From positions 1 to 13,518 of the forward strand of contig JAQXMV010000217.1 in assembly GCA_029013165.1 (NCBI GenBank): a stretch of 13,518 nucleotides of DNA, written 5' to 3'. The notes beneath the pieces are model-generated. The model made no database searches and was not told where the DNA came from. It saw only the letters and a list, made by a program, of their open reading frames with translations. A program made the translations under genes and the position numbers. Origin of the DNA: Oscillospiraceae bacterium (lineage in GTDB: Bacteria; Bacillota; Clostridia; Oscillospirales; Acutalibacteraceae). Positions 6,008-13,368 of this stretch are shown piece after piece (the first letter of the stretch is position 1; every line of letters begins with the position of its first letter).

Positions 6008-7870
6008 ATGAGAAATATAACAAAAGCAGTCATGTTAGTGGCTTTCGCGGCGATGATAACCCTCGTTTTTGTCTCCTGCGCAGAGGAAACACCCGGGGAG
6101 ACCACCGGCGGGCTCATTGTGTCCACGACGCAGACGGAGCCGGCGACCACAGCGGCTTCTGCAACCACACAGGATACCGACGAGATCGAGGCCGATACTT
6201 ATATTATTCTGGACGATGAAAAAACCATCATCAGCGGCGAGGGTGCGGCCTATTCTGCAGGTACCGTCACCATCACAAAGGGCGGCGTCTATTCCGTGAA
6301 AGGAAAGCTTACCGACGGCAAGATCTATATTAACAGCAGTGTCGAAAATAAAAAGGTCAAGCTGCTTTTCTGCGGCGTGGATATCAACTGCACCACGGAC
6401 GCGCCGGTTTTTGTGGAAAACTCTCCGGCAGAGACGGTCATCATTTTGGAAAGCGGCACTACCAATGTTCTCAGTGACAACGGCGACCGGGCCATTCCGA
6501 CGGACACGACGGATTATGCCACGGCGACCCTCTACAGCAAGGACGATCTGCAGATCGAGGGCGAGGGCACTCTCACCGTCAACGCCAATTTCAATAAGGG
6601 TATCTTCTCTAAAAATGACATTGACATTCGCGGCGGCGTGATCAATATTACTGCCGCAGACGACGGCATCCGAGGCAAGGACAGCATAGAAGTTTCCGGT
6701 GGTGAGCTGAATATCACCTGCGGCGGAGACGCGCTTCGCACCAGCGAGGAAACAGTGGAAAACAAGGGTGATATTACGGTCAGCGGCGGAAAGCTCACCC
6801 TGAAAAGCGATCTTGACGGCATACAGGCCACCGGCAGTATTGCGATCACCGGCGGCAATATCAATATCACCGCAGCAGGCGGTGCAACGGGTGCCTTCAC
6901 TTCCTACGCAGGAGATGGCGGAAGACCGGGCGATATGGGCGGAGAAAGACCCGCCAAGCCGGGTCTTTTCGGTGGAAAAGGCAGTGGCAAGCGTCCTCCC
7001 GACAGCAGTGCCCTGGAGGCCGCAGAGGAGGACACACCCTCCACCAAGGGTATCAAGGCGGCCAAAACGCTCACCATCAGCGAAAACCCTGTCCTCATGA
7101 TCACTTCGGTTGATGATAGCATTCATGGGGCCGATGTGAGCCTTGTCGGCGGCACCCTGACGCTGACAAGTGATGATGACGCCATTCACGGCGACGAGAC
7201 CGTATATATTGGCGGCGGAGAAATCAATATCACGGCCTGCTATGAGGGCGTGGAGGCAAAAAAAATCGCCGTCAGCGACGGCAGAGTGATCCTCAAATCC
7301 AGTGACGACGGCTTCAATGCGGCCGGCGGCAGTACCTCCGGCACAGCAGGAGGATTCATGGGCATGAAAGGCGGCATGGACGCTGTGGACAGCGACTGTG
7401 ACATCAATATTACCGGCGGTTTTGTCCTCGTCAATGCCGACGGTGACGGAATCGACTCCAACGGAAATGTGGAGGTGTCCGGCGGTACGCTGGTTGTTTT
7501 CGGCCCTGTCAGCGACGGAAACGCGGCCTTGGATTATGCCGGAAAGTTTACGGTCAGCGGCGGAACTGTTCTGGCCGCCGGCAGTTCGAGAATGGCACAG
7601 AGTGTAACGGGTGACGGCGTCAGAGTCTTTGCTTTCAATTATACGCAGCAGGCCAATACGCTGGTTTCCATTCTGGACGGCAGCGGAAAGAGCCTGATCG
7701 GTTTTGTCAATCCCAAGAGCTATACCCATGTTGTTTTCGCCAGTGACGCTGTGGACAGCGATGAAAGCTGTTATCTCTATGAATCGGGTTCCTATAGTTC
7801 CCAGGGCTTCGGCGGCGTATATGTGGAGGGAGACTATACCGGCGGCAATCTGGAACGGGAATTAAAGTAA
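6008..7870 (+). CDS. Surface lipoprotein with Cthe_2159-type carbohydrate-binding beta-helix
   Basis: This 620-aa protein begins with a lipoprotein signal: a basic start, a hydrophobic segment, then FVSC with the lipid-accepting C24. A Thr/Glu/Ala-rich linker (about 25-62) leads to a long right-handed beta-helix domain. Its turns show repeated SGG-x-x-NIT and Asp-rich DDGI/DDAIHG/GDGIDSNGN units, as in the DUF4353/Cthe_2159 family, whose founding member binds acidic polysaccharide and calcium. A Gly/Pro/Lys-rich segment (about 297-340) interrupts the helix. The ATG at 6008 is preferred over the GTG at 5996 because TAGGTGA (5993-5999) then serves as ribosome binding site and the signal peptide starts normally. 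It is 52 nt after the DUF4956 stop with no strong promoter between, so it closes the operon. The ligand, possibly the product of the VTC module or host/plant pectin, is unknown. Confidence 0.85.
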   Translation: MRNITKAVMLVAFAAMITLVFVSCAEETPGETTGGLIVSTTQTEPATTAASATTQDTDEIEADTYIILDDEKTIISGEGAAYSAGTVTITKGGVYSVKGKLTDGKIYINSSVENKKVKLLFCGVDINCTTDAPVFVENSPAETVIILESGTTNVLSDNGDRAIPTDTTDYATATLYSKDDLQIEGEGTLTVNANFNKGIFSKNDIDIRGGVINITAADDGIRGKDSIEVSGGELNITCGGDALRTSEETVENKGDITVSGGKLTLKSDLDGIQATGSIAITGGNINITAAGGATGAFTSYAGDGGRPGDMGGERPAKPGLFGGKGSGKRPPDSSALEAAEEDTPSTKGIKAAKTLTISENPVLMITSVDDSIHGADVSLVGGTLTLTSDDDAIHGDETVYIGGGEINITACYEGVEAKKIAVSDGRVILKSSDDGFNAAGGSTSGTAGGFMGMKGGMDAVDSDCDINITGGFVLVNADGDGIDSNGNVEVSGGTLVVFGPVSDGNAALDYAGKFTVSGGTVLAAGSSRMAQSVTGDGVRVFAFNYTQQANTLVSILDGSGKSLIGFVNPKSYTHVVFASDAVDSDESCYLYESGSYSSQGFGGVYVEGDYTGGNLERELK

Positions 7871-7890
7871 CAGATAAAACCAATAACAAA

Positions 7891-7967
7891 AGTTTCGGTC
7901 AAGCCTTTTCAAAGGCTTGCGGGGTCAAGGGGCAGAGCCCCCGAGAGAAAAACAGTCAGGTACATCC
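7891..7967. repeat. Hairpin-rich intergenic repeat block
   Basis: Three stems follow in series: CAAGCCTTT (7900-7908) with AAAGGCTTG (7911-7919); GGGGC (7929-7933) with GCCCC (7937-7941); and GTCAGG/CCTGAC around a TACAT loop (about 7955-7971). The text GGTCAAGCC...AAGGCTTGCGGGGTC...GGGGCAGAGCCCC resembles a dispersed intergenic repeat I associate with Oscillospiraceae genomes. Copy number cannot be seen here because only one copy lies in the window. Confidence 0.55.
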
Positions 7968-7982
7968 TGACCAAATAAAACA

Positions 7983-8010
7983 TGACGGAGCCGTTTTCAC
8001 AGCTCCGTCA
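7983..8010. terminator. Terminator between convergent genes
   Basis: TGACGGAGC (7983-7991) pairs perfectly with GCTCCGTCA (8002-8010) around a 10-nt loop. T-rich but interrupted tracts flank it on both strands, so it can serve the operon ending at 7870 and the minus-strand esterase ending at 8030. The lack of an unbroken T run makes efficiency uncertain. Confidence 0.6.
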
Positions 8011-8029
8011 ATTTCATTTCTTTTGAAAA

Positions 8030-9088
8030 TTACTTGAAAAATCCTTTGAATATTGCAAGAATACGGTTGATAATATTCAGTAGCAGAATCAGCACATTGC
8101 TGTTTGTCTGACCGTTCTGTTCGTCCTGACCGTCAGAGGGCTCCTCGGGTGTCTCGGGTGTCTCGGTGCCGCCCTCGGGAAGACTCTGACAGGAGAGCCA
8201 GTAAATCAGTCCCTTGGGATACTGGAGCGTGACACTGTTGCCGTTGCCGTCGGTGACCTCCATGTCCAGGAAGTGGGCACCGTTGTTCATGAAAAAGTCG
8301 TAGCAGGCCGGATCCCAGGTGTTGTGGATATCGTTTTTTCCGTCAGCGAGACGGATGGCTCCGTCGGGGTGATAGATGGTGTCAAAGGTGGAAAGTCTGC
8401 ATTTTTCCGCCACGGAGGAAACGCTCATGAGGTATTTCCAGTTGCTTCTGACAGTCAGATCATTGAGGCTGACATAGCTGTCGTTTTTGCACCAGGCAAA
8501 CCAGATGGGCATATCTTTCAGCCGGTTCAGTTCTGTGGCCGGCGGAGCGTAGACGGGGGAAAGGGGAAAGGCGGCGGCGAAGAACTCCGGATAGGTGCTG
8601 GCCATGCGGATTACCATTTTTCCGCCCATGGAATAGCCGCCGATATAGATGCGGCTTGTGTCCACACTGTCCTTATTGGCGGAAATGAAAGAGTCGATGG
8701 TGGCCTTGAGGGGGAGAATATAGGTGTCGTCCCAGGCGATTCGTGCGGTTCTGGTGGGACAGCGCGGCAAAAGAATGTGCATGCCCTTAGTGCCGAGAAC
8801 GCGGCGCTGGTATTCATCGCTTGACCACATGGCAATGTTGCAGTTATCGAGCTGATGGCCTCTGTAGTCTCCCGAGGCGTTGCCGTGAAGCCAGATCACG
8901 AGAGGATATTTCACACCGTTTGAGCCGGCGTTTTCCGGGGAATAATAGACATAGTCCAGGATCGATTGTCCCTGCTTGAACTGTCCGCGCAGTGCGTCCA
9001 TGCCGTTTTGATAGCTGACGGCTCCTGCCGGAAGCGCGAGGAAAAATACGGTCAGAATACTCAGTAAAAATGCGGTTAGCTTTTTCAT
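8030..9088 (-). CDS. Secreted alpha/beta-hydrolase, feruloyl-esterase/PHB-depolymerase-like
   Basis: This 352-aa exported hydrolase has a signal peptide (basic MKK, hydrophobic core, likely cleavage after AGA at 23). The alpha/beta-hydrolase domain shows the oxyanion segment LVIWLHGNASG (about 63-73), the nucleophile elbow GGYSMGG with S153, a candidate acid D203 in WCKNDSYV, and a candidate histidine H255 in NDIHNTWDPA. These patterns fit prolyl-oligopeptidase/feruloyl-esterase-type enzymes. After a Glu/Pro/Gln/Asn-rich linker (about 306-331) the protein ends in a hydrophobic, Lys-ending helix (about 332-352) that could hold it to the membrane. The ATG at 9088 follows GAAGGA and starts the signal peptide; the upstream in-frame start at 9154 lies before the -10 region and is rejected. 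It has its own strong promoter. The substrate is unknown; a carbohydrate ester is plausible. Confidence 0.82.
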   Translation of the reverse strand: MKKLTAFLLSILTVFFLALPAGAVSYQNGMDALRGQFKQGQSILDYVYYSPENAGSNGVKYPLVIWLHGNASGDYRGHQLDNCNIAMWSSDEYQRRVLGTKGMHILLPRCPTRTARIAWDDTYILPLKATIDSFISANKDSVDTSRIYIGGYSMGGKMVIRMASTYPEFFAAAFPLSPVYAPPATELNRLKDMPIWFAWCKNDSYVSLNDLTVRSNWKYLMSVSSVAEKCRLSTFDTIYHPDGAIRLADGKNDIHNTWDPACYDFFMNNGAHFLDMEVTDGNGNSVTLQYPKGLIYWLSCQSLPEGGTETPETPEEPSDGQDEQNGQTNSNVLILLLNIINRILAIFKGFFK

Positions 9089-9131
9089 CTCTGGTTTCCT
9101 TCTCTCTGTGGTTAATATATCTGTATTTTTT

Positions 9132-9161
9132 ATTATACACCTTTTCAGTTTCAAATGTCAA
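9132..9161 (-). promoter_or_regulatory. Promoter of the secreted esterase gene
   Basis: On the minus strand a perfect TTGACA (9161-9156) and perfect TATAAT (9137-9132) are 18 nt apart. It is divergent from the csoR promoter, with the two -35 boxes only 14 nt apart. Confidence 0.8.
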
Positions 9162-9175
9162 ATATCGGCAAGGAC

Positions 9176-9204
9176 TTGACATATACCCCCATGGGGTATA
9201 TAAT
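9176..9204 (+). promoter_or_regulatory. Promoter of the csoR-copA operon
   Basis: Perfect TTGACA (9176-9181) and TATAAT (9199-9204) boxes are separated by 17 nt. The spacer is almost entirely filled by the CsoR operator, so repressor and RNA polymerase must compete. Confidence 0.92.
9181..9201 (+). promoter_or_regulatory. CsoR operator
   Basis: A palindrome with 9-bp arms, ATATACCCC and GGGGTATAT around a CAT centre, matches the TACCC-n-GGGTA core of CsoR boxes. Its place between the -35 and -10 boxes fits repression in low copper and release when Cu(I) binds CsoR. Confidence 0.9.
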
Positions 9205-9230
9205 CTATTCGTGAAAAGGAGGCGCAAACC

Positions 9231-9524
9231 ATGAATGAATGTTGCATGAGAAAAAAAGAAAGAAGCGACGGCGAAAAGAAAGCCCTGATAAACCGTCTGA
9301 GCCGCATTGAGGGGCAGATCCGCGGGATCAAAGGCATGGTGGAAAAGGACGCTTACTGCACCGATGTGATCACACAGACTGCCGCCGTCTGCGCGGCGCT
9401 CAATAGCTTCAGCAAGGAACTGCTGGCGAATCATATCCGATCCTGCGTCTGTGAGGATATCATCAGCGGCAAAGATGAGACGGTGGACGAGCTGGTGGAG
9501 CTGATCGGAAAACTGATGAAATGA
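9231..9524 (+). CDS. csoR: Copper-sensing repressor CsoR
   Basis: This 97-aa all-helical repressor of the CsoR/RcnR (DUF156) family binds the operator above and is released by Cu(I). The copper ligands C43 (AYCTDV), H68 and C72 (ANHIRSC) form the C-H-C set typical of true CsoR rather than the nickel or formaldehyde sensors. The N-terminal helix has the family run INRLSRIEGQIRGIKGMVE. An extra Cys pair at 4-5 and C74 add potential thiols. The ATG follows AAAGGAGG with 10 nt spacing. It is first in the operon, 13 nt ahead of copA, giving autoregulated copper control. Confidence 0.95.
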   Translation: MNECCMRKKERSDGEKKALINRLSRIEGQIRGIKGMVEKDAYCTDVITQTAAVCAALNSFSKELLANHIRSCVCEDIISGKDETVDELVELIGKLMK

Positions 9525-9537
9525 GGAGAGAAGATCC

Positions 9538-11808
9538 ATGAAAGAATATATAGTCACGGGAATGTCCTGTGCGGCCTGCAGTGCGCGAGTGGAAAAGGTC
9601 GTCAGCGCTCTTTCCGGTGTGGAAAAATGCAGTGTGAATCTTTTGACGGGTACTCTTTGCGTTGAGGGAAATCCCCAGGAGAAAGAGATTATCAAGGCCG
9701 TGAAAAAGGCCGGCTACGGCATCAAGGCGAAAAAGAGCGAGTCTGCCGCCTCAGCCGCGCCGGAGCAGGAGGAGGGAGACGGTGAAAACGCCGAAAGTAA
9801 AAGACTGAGGAACCGTCTGCTGGCGTCGCTGGGCTTTTTGCTGGTGCTGATGTATCTCTCCATGGGCTACGGCATGTTCGGCTGGCCGGTGCCGGGCTTT
9901 CTTCGGGAAAACTATATTGCCTGCGGCCTTGCCCAGATGCTTTTGTGCATAGCGGTCATGATCATCAATCGGAAGTTTTTTATCAGCGGTGTCAAGGGCG
10001 TTCTCAATAAGGCGCCAAATATGGATACCCTGGTGGCTTTGGGTGCCGGAGCGTCCTTCCTCTGGAGCGTGTATGTGCTCTTCGCCATGACGGCGGCGGA
10101 AAAAGATCAACTGGCCCACCTGAGCCATGAGTTTTATTTCGAGTCTGCCGCCATGATCCTGACGCTGATCACCCTGGGCAAAATGCTTGAGGCTCGAAGC
10201 AAGGGAAAAACCGCCGATGCTCTGAAATCTCTCGTGAAGCTCCGGCCAAAAACTGCCTGTGTGATCCGGTCGGGAGAGGAACAGACCGTTCCGGCCGCAG
10301 AGGTGGTGCTCGACGATATTTTTGTTGTCCGTCCGGGAGAGAGCATACCCGTGGACGGCATTGTCGTGGGCGGTCACAGTGCCGTGGACGAGTCGGCTCT
10401 GACGGGGGAGAGTATTCCCGTGGAAAAACAGCAGGGCGACAGGGTAAGCGCCGCCACTGTCAATCAGTCGGGGGTTCTGCAATGCCGCGCCACGGCGGTG
10501 GGAGAGGACACCGCCCTTTCGCGGATCATCAAAATGGTCAGTGACGCCGCCGCGTCCAAGGCGCCCATTGCCAAGCTGGCAGATCGGGTGTCGGGAGTTT
10601 TCGTTCCGACGGTCATCGTCATTGCCGTTATCACCGCTATCGCATGGGCCCTTGCCGGAGAAAGAGGAGCCTTTATCCTGGCCAGGAGCATCAGCGTGCT
10701 GGTGATCAGCTGTCCCTGTGCCCTGGGCCTTGCCACACCTGTGGCCATCATGGTCGGCAACGGCGTAGGCGCGAAAAACGGCATTCTTTTCAAAAATGCC
10801 GAGGCCATTGAAAAAGCCGGAAAAATCAAAATTGTCGCCCTGGATAAGACCGGCACCATCACCACGGGCGAACCGGAGGTGACGGATATTCTGCCCGTCT
10901 GCGAGAGCCGCAGAGCCGATCTGCTGAAATATGCCCTGGCCCTGGAAAAGAACAGCGAGCACCCTCTGGGAAAGGCCGTTGTGAAATACTGTGAGGCCCG
11001 GGGAATCGAAGGCATTCCGGCCGAGGACTTTGCCGTCCTGCCGGGAAGCGGTCTGAAAGGCACTGCCGCAGGCCGTGAGATCCGAGGCGGCAGCCTGAAA
11101 TATATGGAGCAGTTCTGTGCTGTCAGTGATGACCTGAGGCAAAAAGCCGACGATCTCTCACGGCAGGGAAAAACACCCTTGGTCTTTTCCCTCGACGGCG
11201 AGCTGCTGGGCATGATCTTTGCCGCCGATGTCATCCGAAGCGACAGCGCCGAAGCCATCCGTGAGCTGAAAAAGGCCGGCGTTCATGTGGTCATGCTCAC
11301 GGGAGACAATCAGAACACTGCTGAGGCCATCGGCAGACTGGCCGGTGTGGACGAGGTGGTGGCAGGACTTCTGCCGGGAGAAAAGCGCGACGCTGTTGAG
11401 AAACTGAAAGCTAAGGGCAGAACCGCCATGGTCGGTGATGGAATCAACGACGCGCCGGCTCTCACCGCCGCCGACATCGGCGTCGCCATCGGCGCCGGAA
11501 CGGATATCGCCATCGACGCCGGCGATGTGGTGCTGATGAAAAACAGTCTTTCTCAGGTGCCGGTCATGCTTCGTCTGAGCAGAGCCACCATGAGGATCAT
11601 CAAGGAAAACCTCTTCTGGGCCTTTTTCTATAATGTTCTGGGCATTCCTCTTGCGGCAGGACTGTGGATTCCGATTTTTGGCTGGACCCTCAACCCCATG
11701 TTCGGTGCCGCCGCCATGAGCCTTTCGAGCTTTTGTGTGGTGTCCAATGCCCTGAGACTGAATTTTGTTAAACTGAATACAGACAAGGCCAAGAAAAAAG
11801 AGGAATAA
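9538..11808 (+). CDS. copA: Cu(I)-exporting P1B-type ATPase CopA
   Basis: This 756-aa membrane pump exports Cu(I) using ATP. One N-terminal HMA domain (1-65) carries C11-x-x-C14 in GMSCAACS. Eight membrane helices follow the P1B-1 plan; the ion-binding CPC is C392-P-C394 in SCPCALGLATP, joined by Y698-N699 and M727-x-x-S730-S731 in the last helices, the set that defines copper(I) transport. Cytoplasmic motifs are TGES in the actuator, phosphorylated D436 in DKTGT, H475-P476 in the nucleotide domain, and GDGINDAP (633-640). The start follows AGGAGAG with 7 nt spacing, right after the csoR stop. A Glu/Ala/Ser linker (67-88) separates the HMA domain from the membrane part. No copZ chaperone gene follows. 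Length and motifs are complete. Confidence 0.97.
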   Translation: MKEYIVTGMSCAACSARVEKVVSALSGVEKCSVNLLTGTLCVEGNPQEKEIIKAVKKAGYGIKAKKSESAASAAPEQEEGDGENAESKRLRNRLLASLGFLLVLMYLSMGYGMFGWPVPGFLRENYIACGLAQMLLCIAVMIINRKFFISGVKGVLNKAPNMDTLVALGAGASFLWSVYVLFAMTAAEKDQLAHLSHEFYFESAAMILTLITLGKMLEARSKGKTADALKSLVKLRPKTACVIRSGEEQTVPAAEVVLDDIFVVRPGESIPVDGIVVGGHSAVDESALTGESIPVEKQQGDRVSAATVNQSGVLQCRATAVGEDTALSRIIKMVSDAAASKAPIAKLADRVSGVFVPTVIVIAVITAIAWALAGERGAFILARSISVLVISCPCALGLATPVAIMVGNGVGAKNGILFKNAEAIEKAGKIKIVALDKTGTITTGEPEVTDILPVCESRRADLLKYALALEKNSEHPLGKAVVKYCEARGIEGIPAEDFAVLPGSGLKGTAAGREIRGGSLKYMEQFCAVSDDLRQKADDLSRQGKTPLVFSLDGELLGMIFAADVIRSDSAEAIRELKKAGVHVVMLTGDNQNTAEAIGRLAGVDEVVAGLLPGEKRDAVEKLKAKGRTAMVGDGINDAPALTAADIGVAIGAGTDIAIDAGDVVLMKNSLSQVPVMLRLSRATMRIIKENLFWAFFYNVLGIPLAAGLWIPIFGWTLNPMFGAAAMSLSSFCVVSNALRLNFVKLNTDKAKKKEE

Positions 11809-11828
11809 CGAAATTCCTCAGCATAAAA

Positions 11829-11859
11829 AAATCCCCGAAGCGTTTCGCTTCGGGGATTT
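11829..11859 (-). terminator. Strong bidirectional terminator between copA and the lipase gene
   Basis: A perfect 14-bp stem, AAATCCCCGAAGCG (11829-11842) with CGCTTCGGGGATTT (11846-11859), closes a TTT loop. The minus strand continues into seven T residues, ideal for the lipase gene; the plus strand has a poorer T tract but can still end copA transcripts. Confidence 0.9.
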
Positions 11860-11874
11860 ACTGTTTATAGGGAT

Positions 11875-13188
11875 TTATCGGCTGTTCACTGTCTCCACGA
11901 CGGAAAAATAGAAGTCCTCAAAACTGGTGGGGTAGTCCTCAGTGCCGCAGAAATCCAGGTGATCCATGCCGTACATGGTGTCCATGACATACCATCTGCC
12001 CGGCTGTATTGTCGTGCCGGCGGCGAGATCATCCTCATAGTCCCGGGCGGTGTCTGCCTCGTCAGCGGGGCAGATGCCCGACGCCAGGGGCACGATGCCG
12101 TCATTCTTCGCCCAGTCGCCCTCGATTTTGATGCCGTCCACGGTCATGCCCTCGGTGGCGGCGATCATCATGGAGGATATCTTAAACACCGGTGAAACCG
12201 TGTCCAGAGCGCGCTGTCTGCCGCCGATACCCGTGGGCGCAGAGGCGCAGGTGGGATAGGAATAGTAATAGGTATTCGGGCAGATCTCAATCATATCATT
12301 GAGCCGTTTTGCCCCGGCGATGGCAAGGTCATAGCCGCAGTTGTCCTCGCCTTTATAAAAATCCCATACCCGGTTCATGTTAAAGGTTGCTCTTTTTACA
12401 CCCTGAGCCGGTGTGAGGCCGAAGTGGCTGAACTGCAGGGAAAAGACCAGAAAATCATTGCCGAAAGTACAGCCGACCAGGTTGACGAAAAGAGCGATGA
12501 AGAACATGGGGATTTTGGGGTCAGTGAGATAGTTTGCCACCTGAGAGCCGTTGTGAGGGCTGGAAAGAGCCACGCAGGCATGGATGCAGTCGCCGTGTCC
12601 GCCGGTGAAAAGGGCACTGGTGTCTTTGCCCGTTGCGGCGATCTCATCGGCATTGCCGTAGGTGAGCAGTGAAGTGAAAAGTCTGACGGTTTCGCCGCCG
12701 AAGGAGTGGCCGACTAGGTTGAGCTTTTCTTTCATATCCCAGGCCTCGCCCGTGATGGCCTTGCCCTCATAGCTGAAGCCGTAACGATCGTGGCGGTGGG
12801 CCTTGGAGTGGGCTTCGCCGTAATCCACCACCGTGCCCATGAGCTGAGCATAAAGCTCGCAGGCTCTGTCCCAGGCACTGCTCAGAGGGCCCACAGCCGG
12901 CGCGTAGGTCTCGATTCCCTGCTGATTGAGGATCTCGATGATGTCCTTGCAGTCCTTGCCGACTTTCAGGCCGCCGCCCCAATAGGGTGAAATGTCATAG
13001 ACCTTGCTTCCCGGCGCCCAGCCGCCCATGCCGTGGACAAAAATGAAAGGATAGTCGGTTACAAAGCCGCTTTTGTCAAGCTCTCTGACGGTGTTTTCTT
13101 CTTGATTTGCCGCAAAAGACGGCAGCACCGCCGTGGCCATGAGGATCACCGACAGCAGCAGGCAGATAAAGGGTTTGATTTTTTTCAT
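11875..13188 (-). CDS. Secreted triacylglycerol lipase, staphylococcal/Geobacillus type (family I.5/I.6)
   Basis: This 437-aa exported hydrolase has a signal peptide (MKKIKPF, hydrophobic core, likely cleavage after PSFA at 26). The mature part opens with FIFVHGMGGW, the oxyanion segment of the lipase family, then SPYWGGG. The nucleophile is S162 in LVGHSFGGETVRL, the acid D363 in KNDGIVPLAS, and the histidine H410 in GMDHLDFCG, matching the ND-G-x-V-P and DH-x-DF contexts of staphylococcal and Geobacillus L1 lipases. The metal-binding insertion is recognisable as HSKAHRHDRYGFSYEG (127-142). Those relatives need Ca and Zn. There is no long propeptide, unlike Staphylococcus. ATG 13188 follows CGGAGA with 9 nt spacing and has a near-perfect promoter upstream. 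It is monocistronic. Substrate chain length is not predictable by eye. Confidence 0.87.
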   Translation of the reverse strand: MKKIKPFICLLLSVILMATAVLPSFAANQEENTVRELDKSGFVTDYPFIFVHGMGGWAPGSKVYDISPYWGGGLKVGKDCKDIIEILNQQGIETYAPAVGPLSSAWDRACELYAQLMGTVVDYGEAHSKAHRHDRYGFSYEGKAITGEAWDMKEKLNLVGHSFGGETVRLFTSLLTYGNADEIAATGKDTSALFTGGHGDCIHACVALSSPHNGSQVANYLTDPKIPMFFIALFVNLVGCTFGNDFLVFSLQFSHFGLTPAQGVKRATFNMNRVWDFYKGEDNCGYDLAIAGAKRLNDMIEICPNTYYYSYPTCASAPTGIGGRQRALDTVSPVFKISSMMIAATEGMTVDGIKIEGDWAKNDGIVPLASGICPADEADTARDYEDDLAAGTTIQPGRWYVMDTMYGMDHLDFCGTEDYPTSFEDFYFSVVETVNSR

Positions 13189-13238
13189 AATGGTTCTCCG
13201 TTTCTGTTCTGTGAGGAACTGATTCTATCTTTATCAAC

Positions 13239-13267
13239 ATTATAATGAACAAATTGTGAATTGTCAA
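13239..13267 (-). promoter_or_regulatory. Promoter of the lipase gene
   Basis: On the minus strand perfect TTGACA (13267-13262) and TATAAT (13244-13239) boxes are exactly 17 nt apart, a full consensus sigma-A promoter. Confidence 0.88.
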
Positions 13268-13311
13268 GAGATCTGTCCGGGGCTTTGCGGGGGAGAAGTG
13301 ACAGGATTTGC

Positions 13312-13340
13312 TTGACAAAAAGCCGGGGCAACTATACAAT
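13312..13340 (+). promoter_or_regulatory. Promoter of the EEP-family gene
   Basis: TTGACA (13312-13317) and TACAAT (13335-13340) are 17 nt apart, divergent from the lipase promoter. Confidence 0.8.
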
Positions 13341-13368
13341 AGAACCATAACAAAAAGGGAGGAATTAT

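Noticed and set aside
4990..6168. 392-codon minus-strand frame across VTC and DUF4956
   Set aside because: It is antisense to two well-supported genes; the His/Asp/Gly-rich translation is typical of shadow frames.
6035..7729. 564-codon minus-strand frame opposite the beta-helix gene
   Set aside because: It is a codon-bias shadow of the repetitive Gly/Asp-rich gene, without a ribosome binding site or recognisable domain.
9089..9154. Upstream start of the esterase at 9154
   Set aside because: The added codons overlap the -10 box and precede the transcription start; the signal peptide begins at 9088.
9751..11142. 463-codon minus-strand frame opposite copA
   Set aside because: It is antisense to a complete CopA with all motifs intact.
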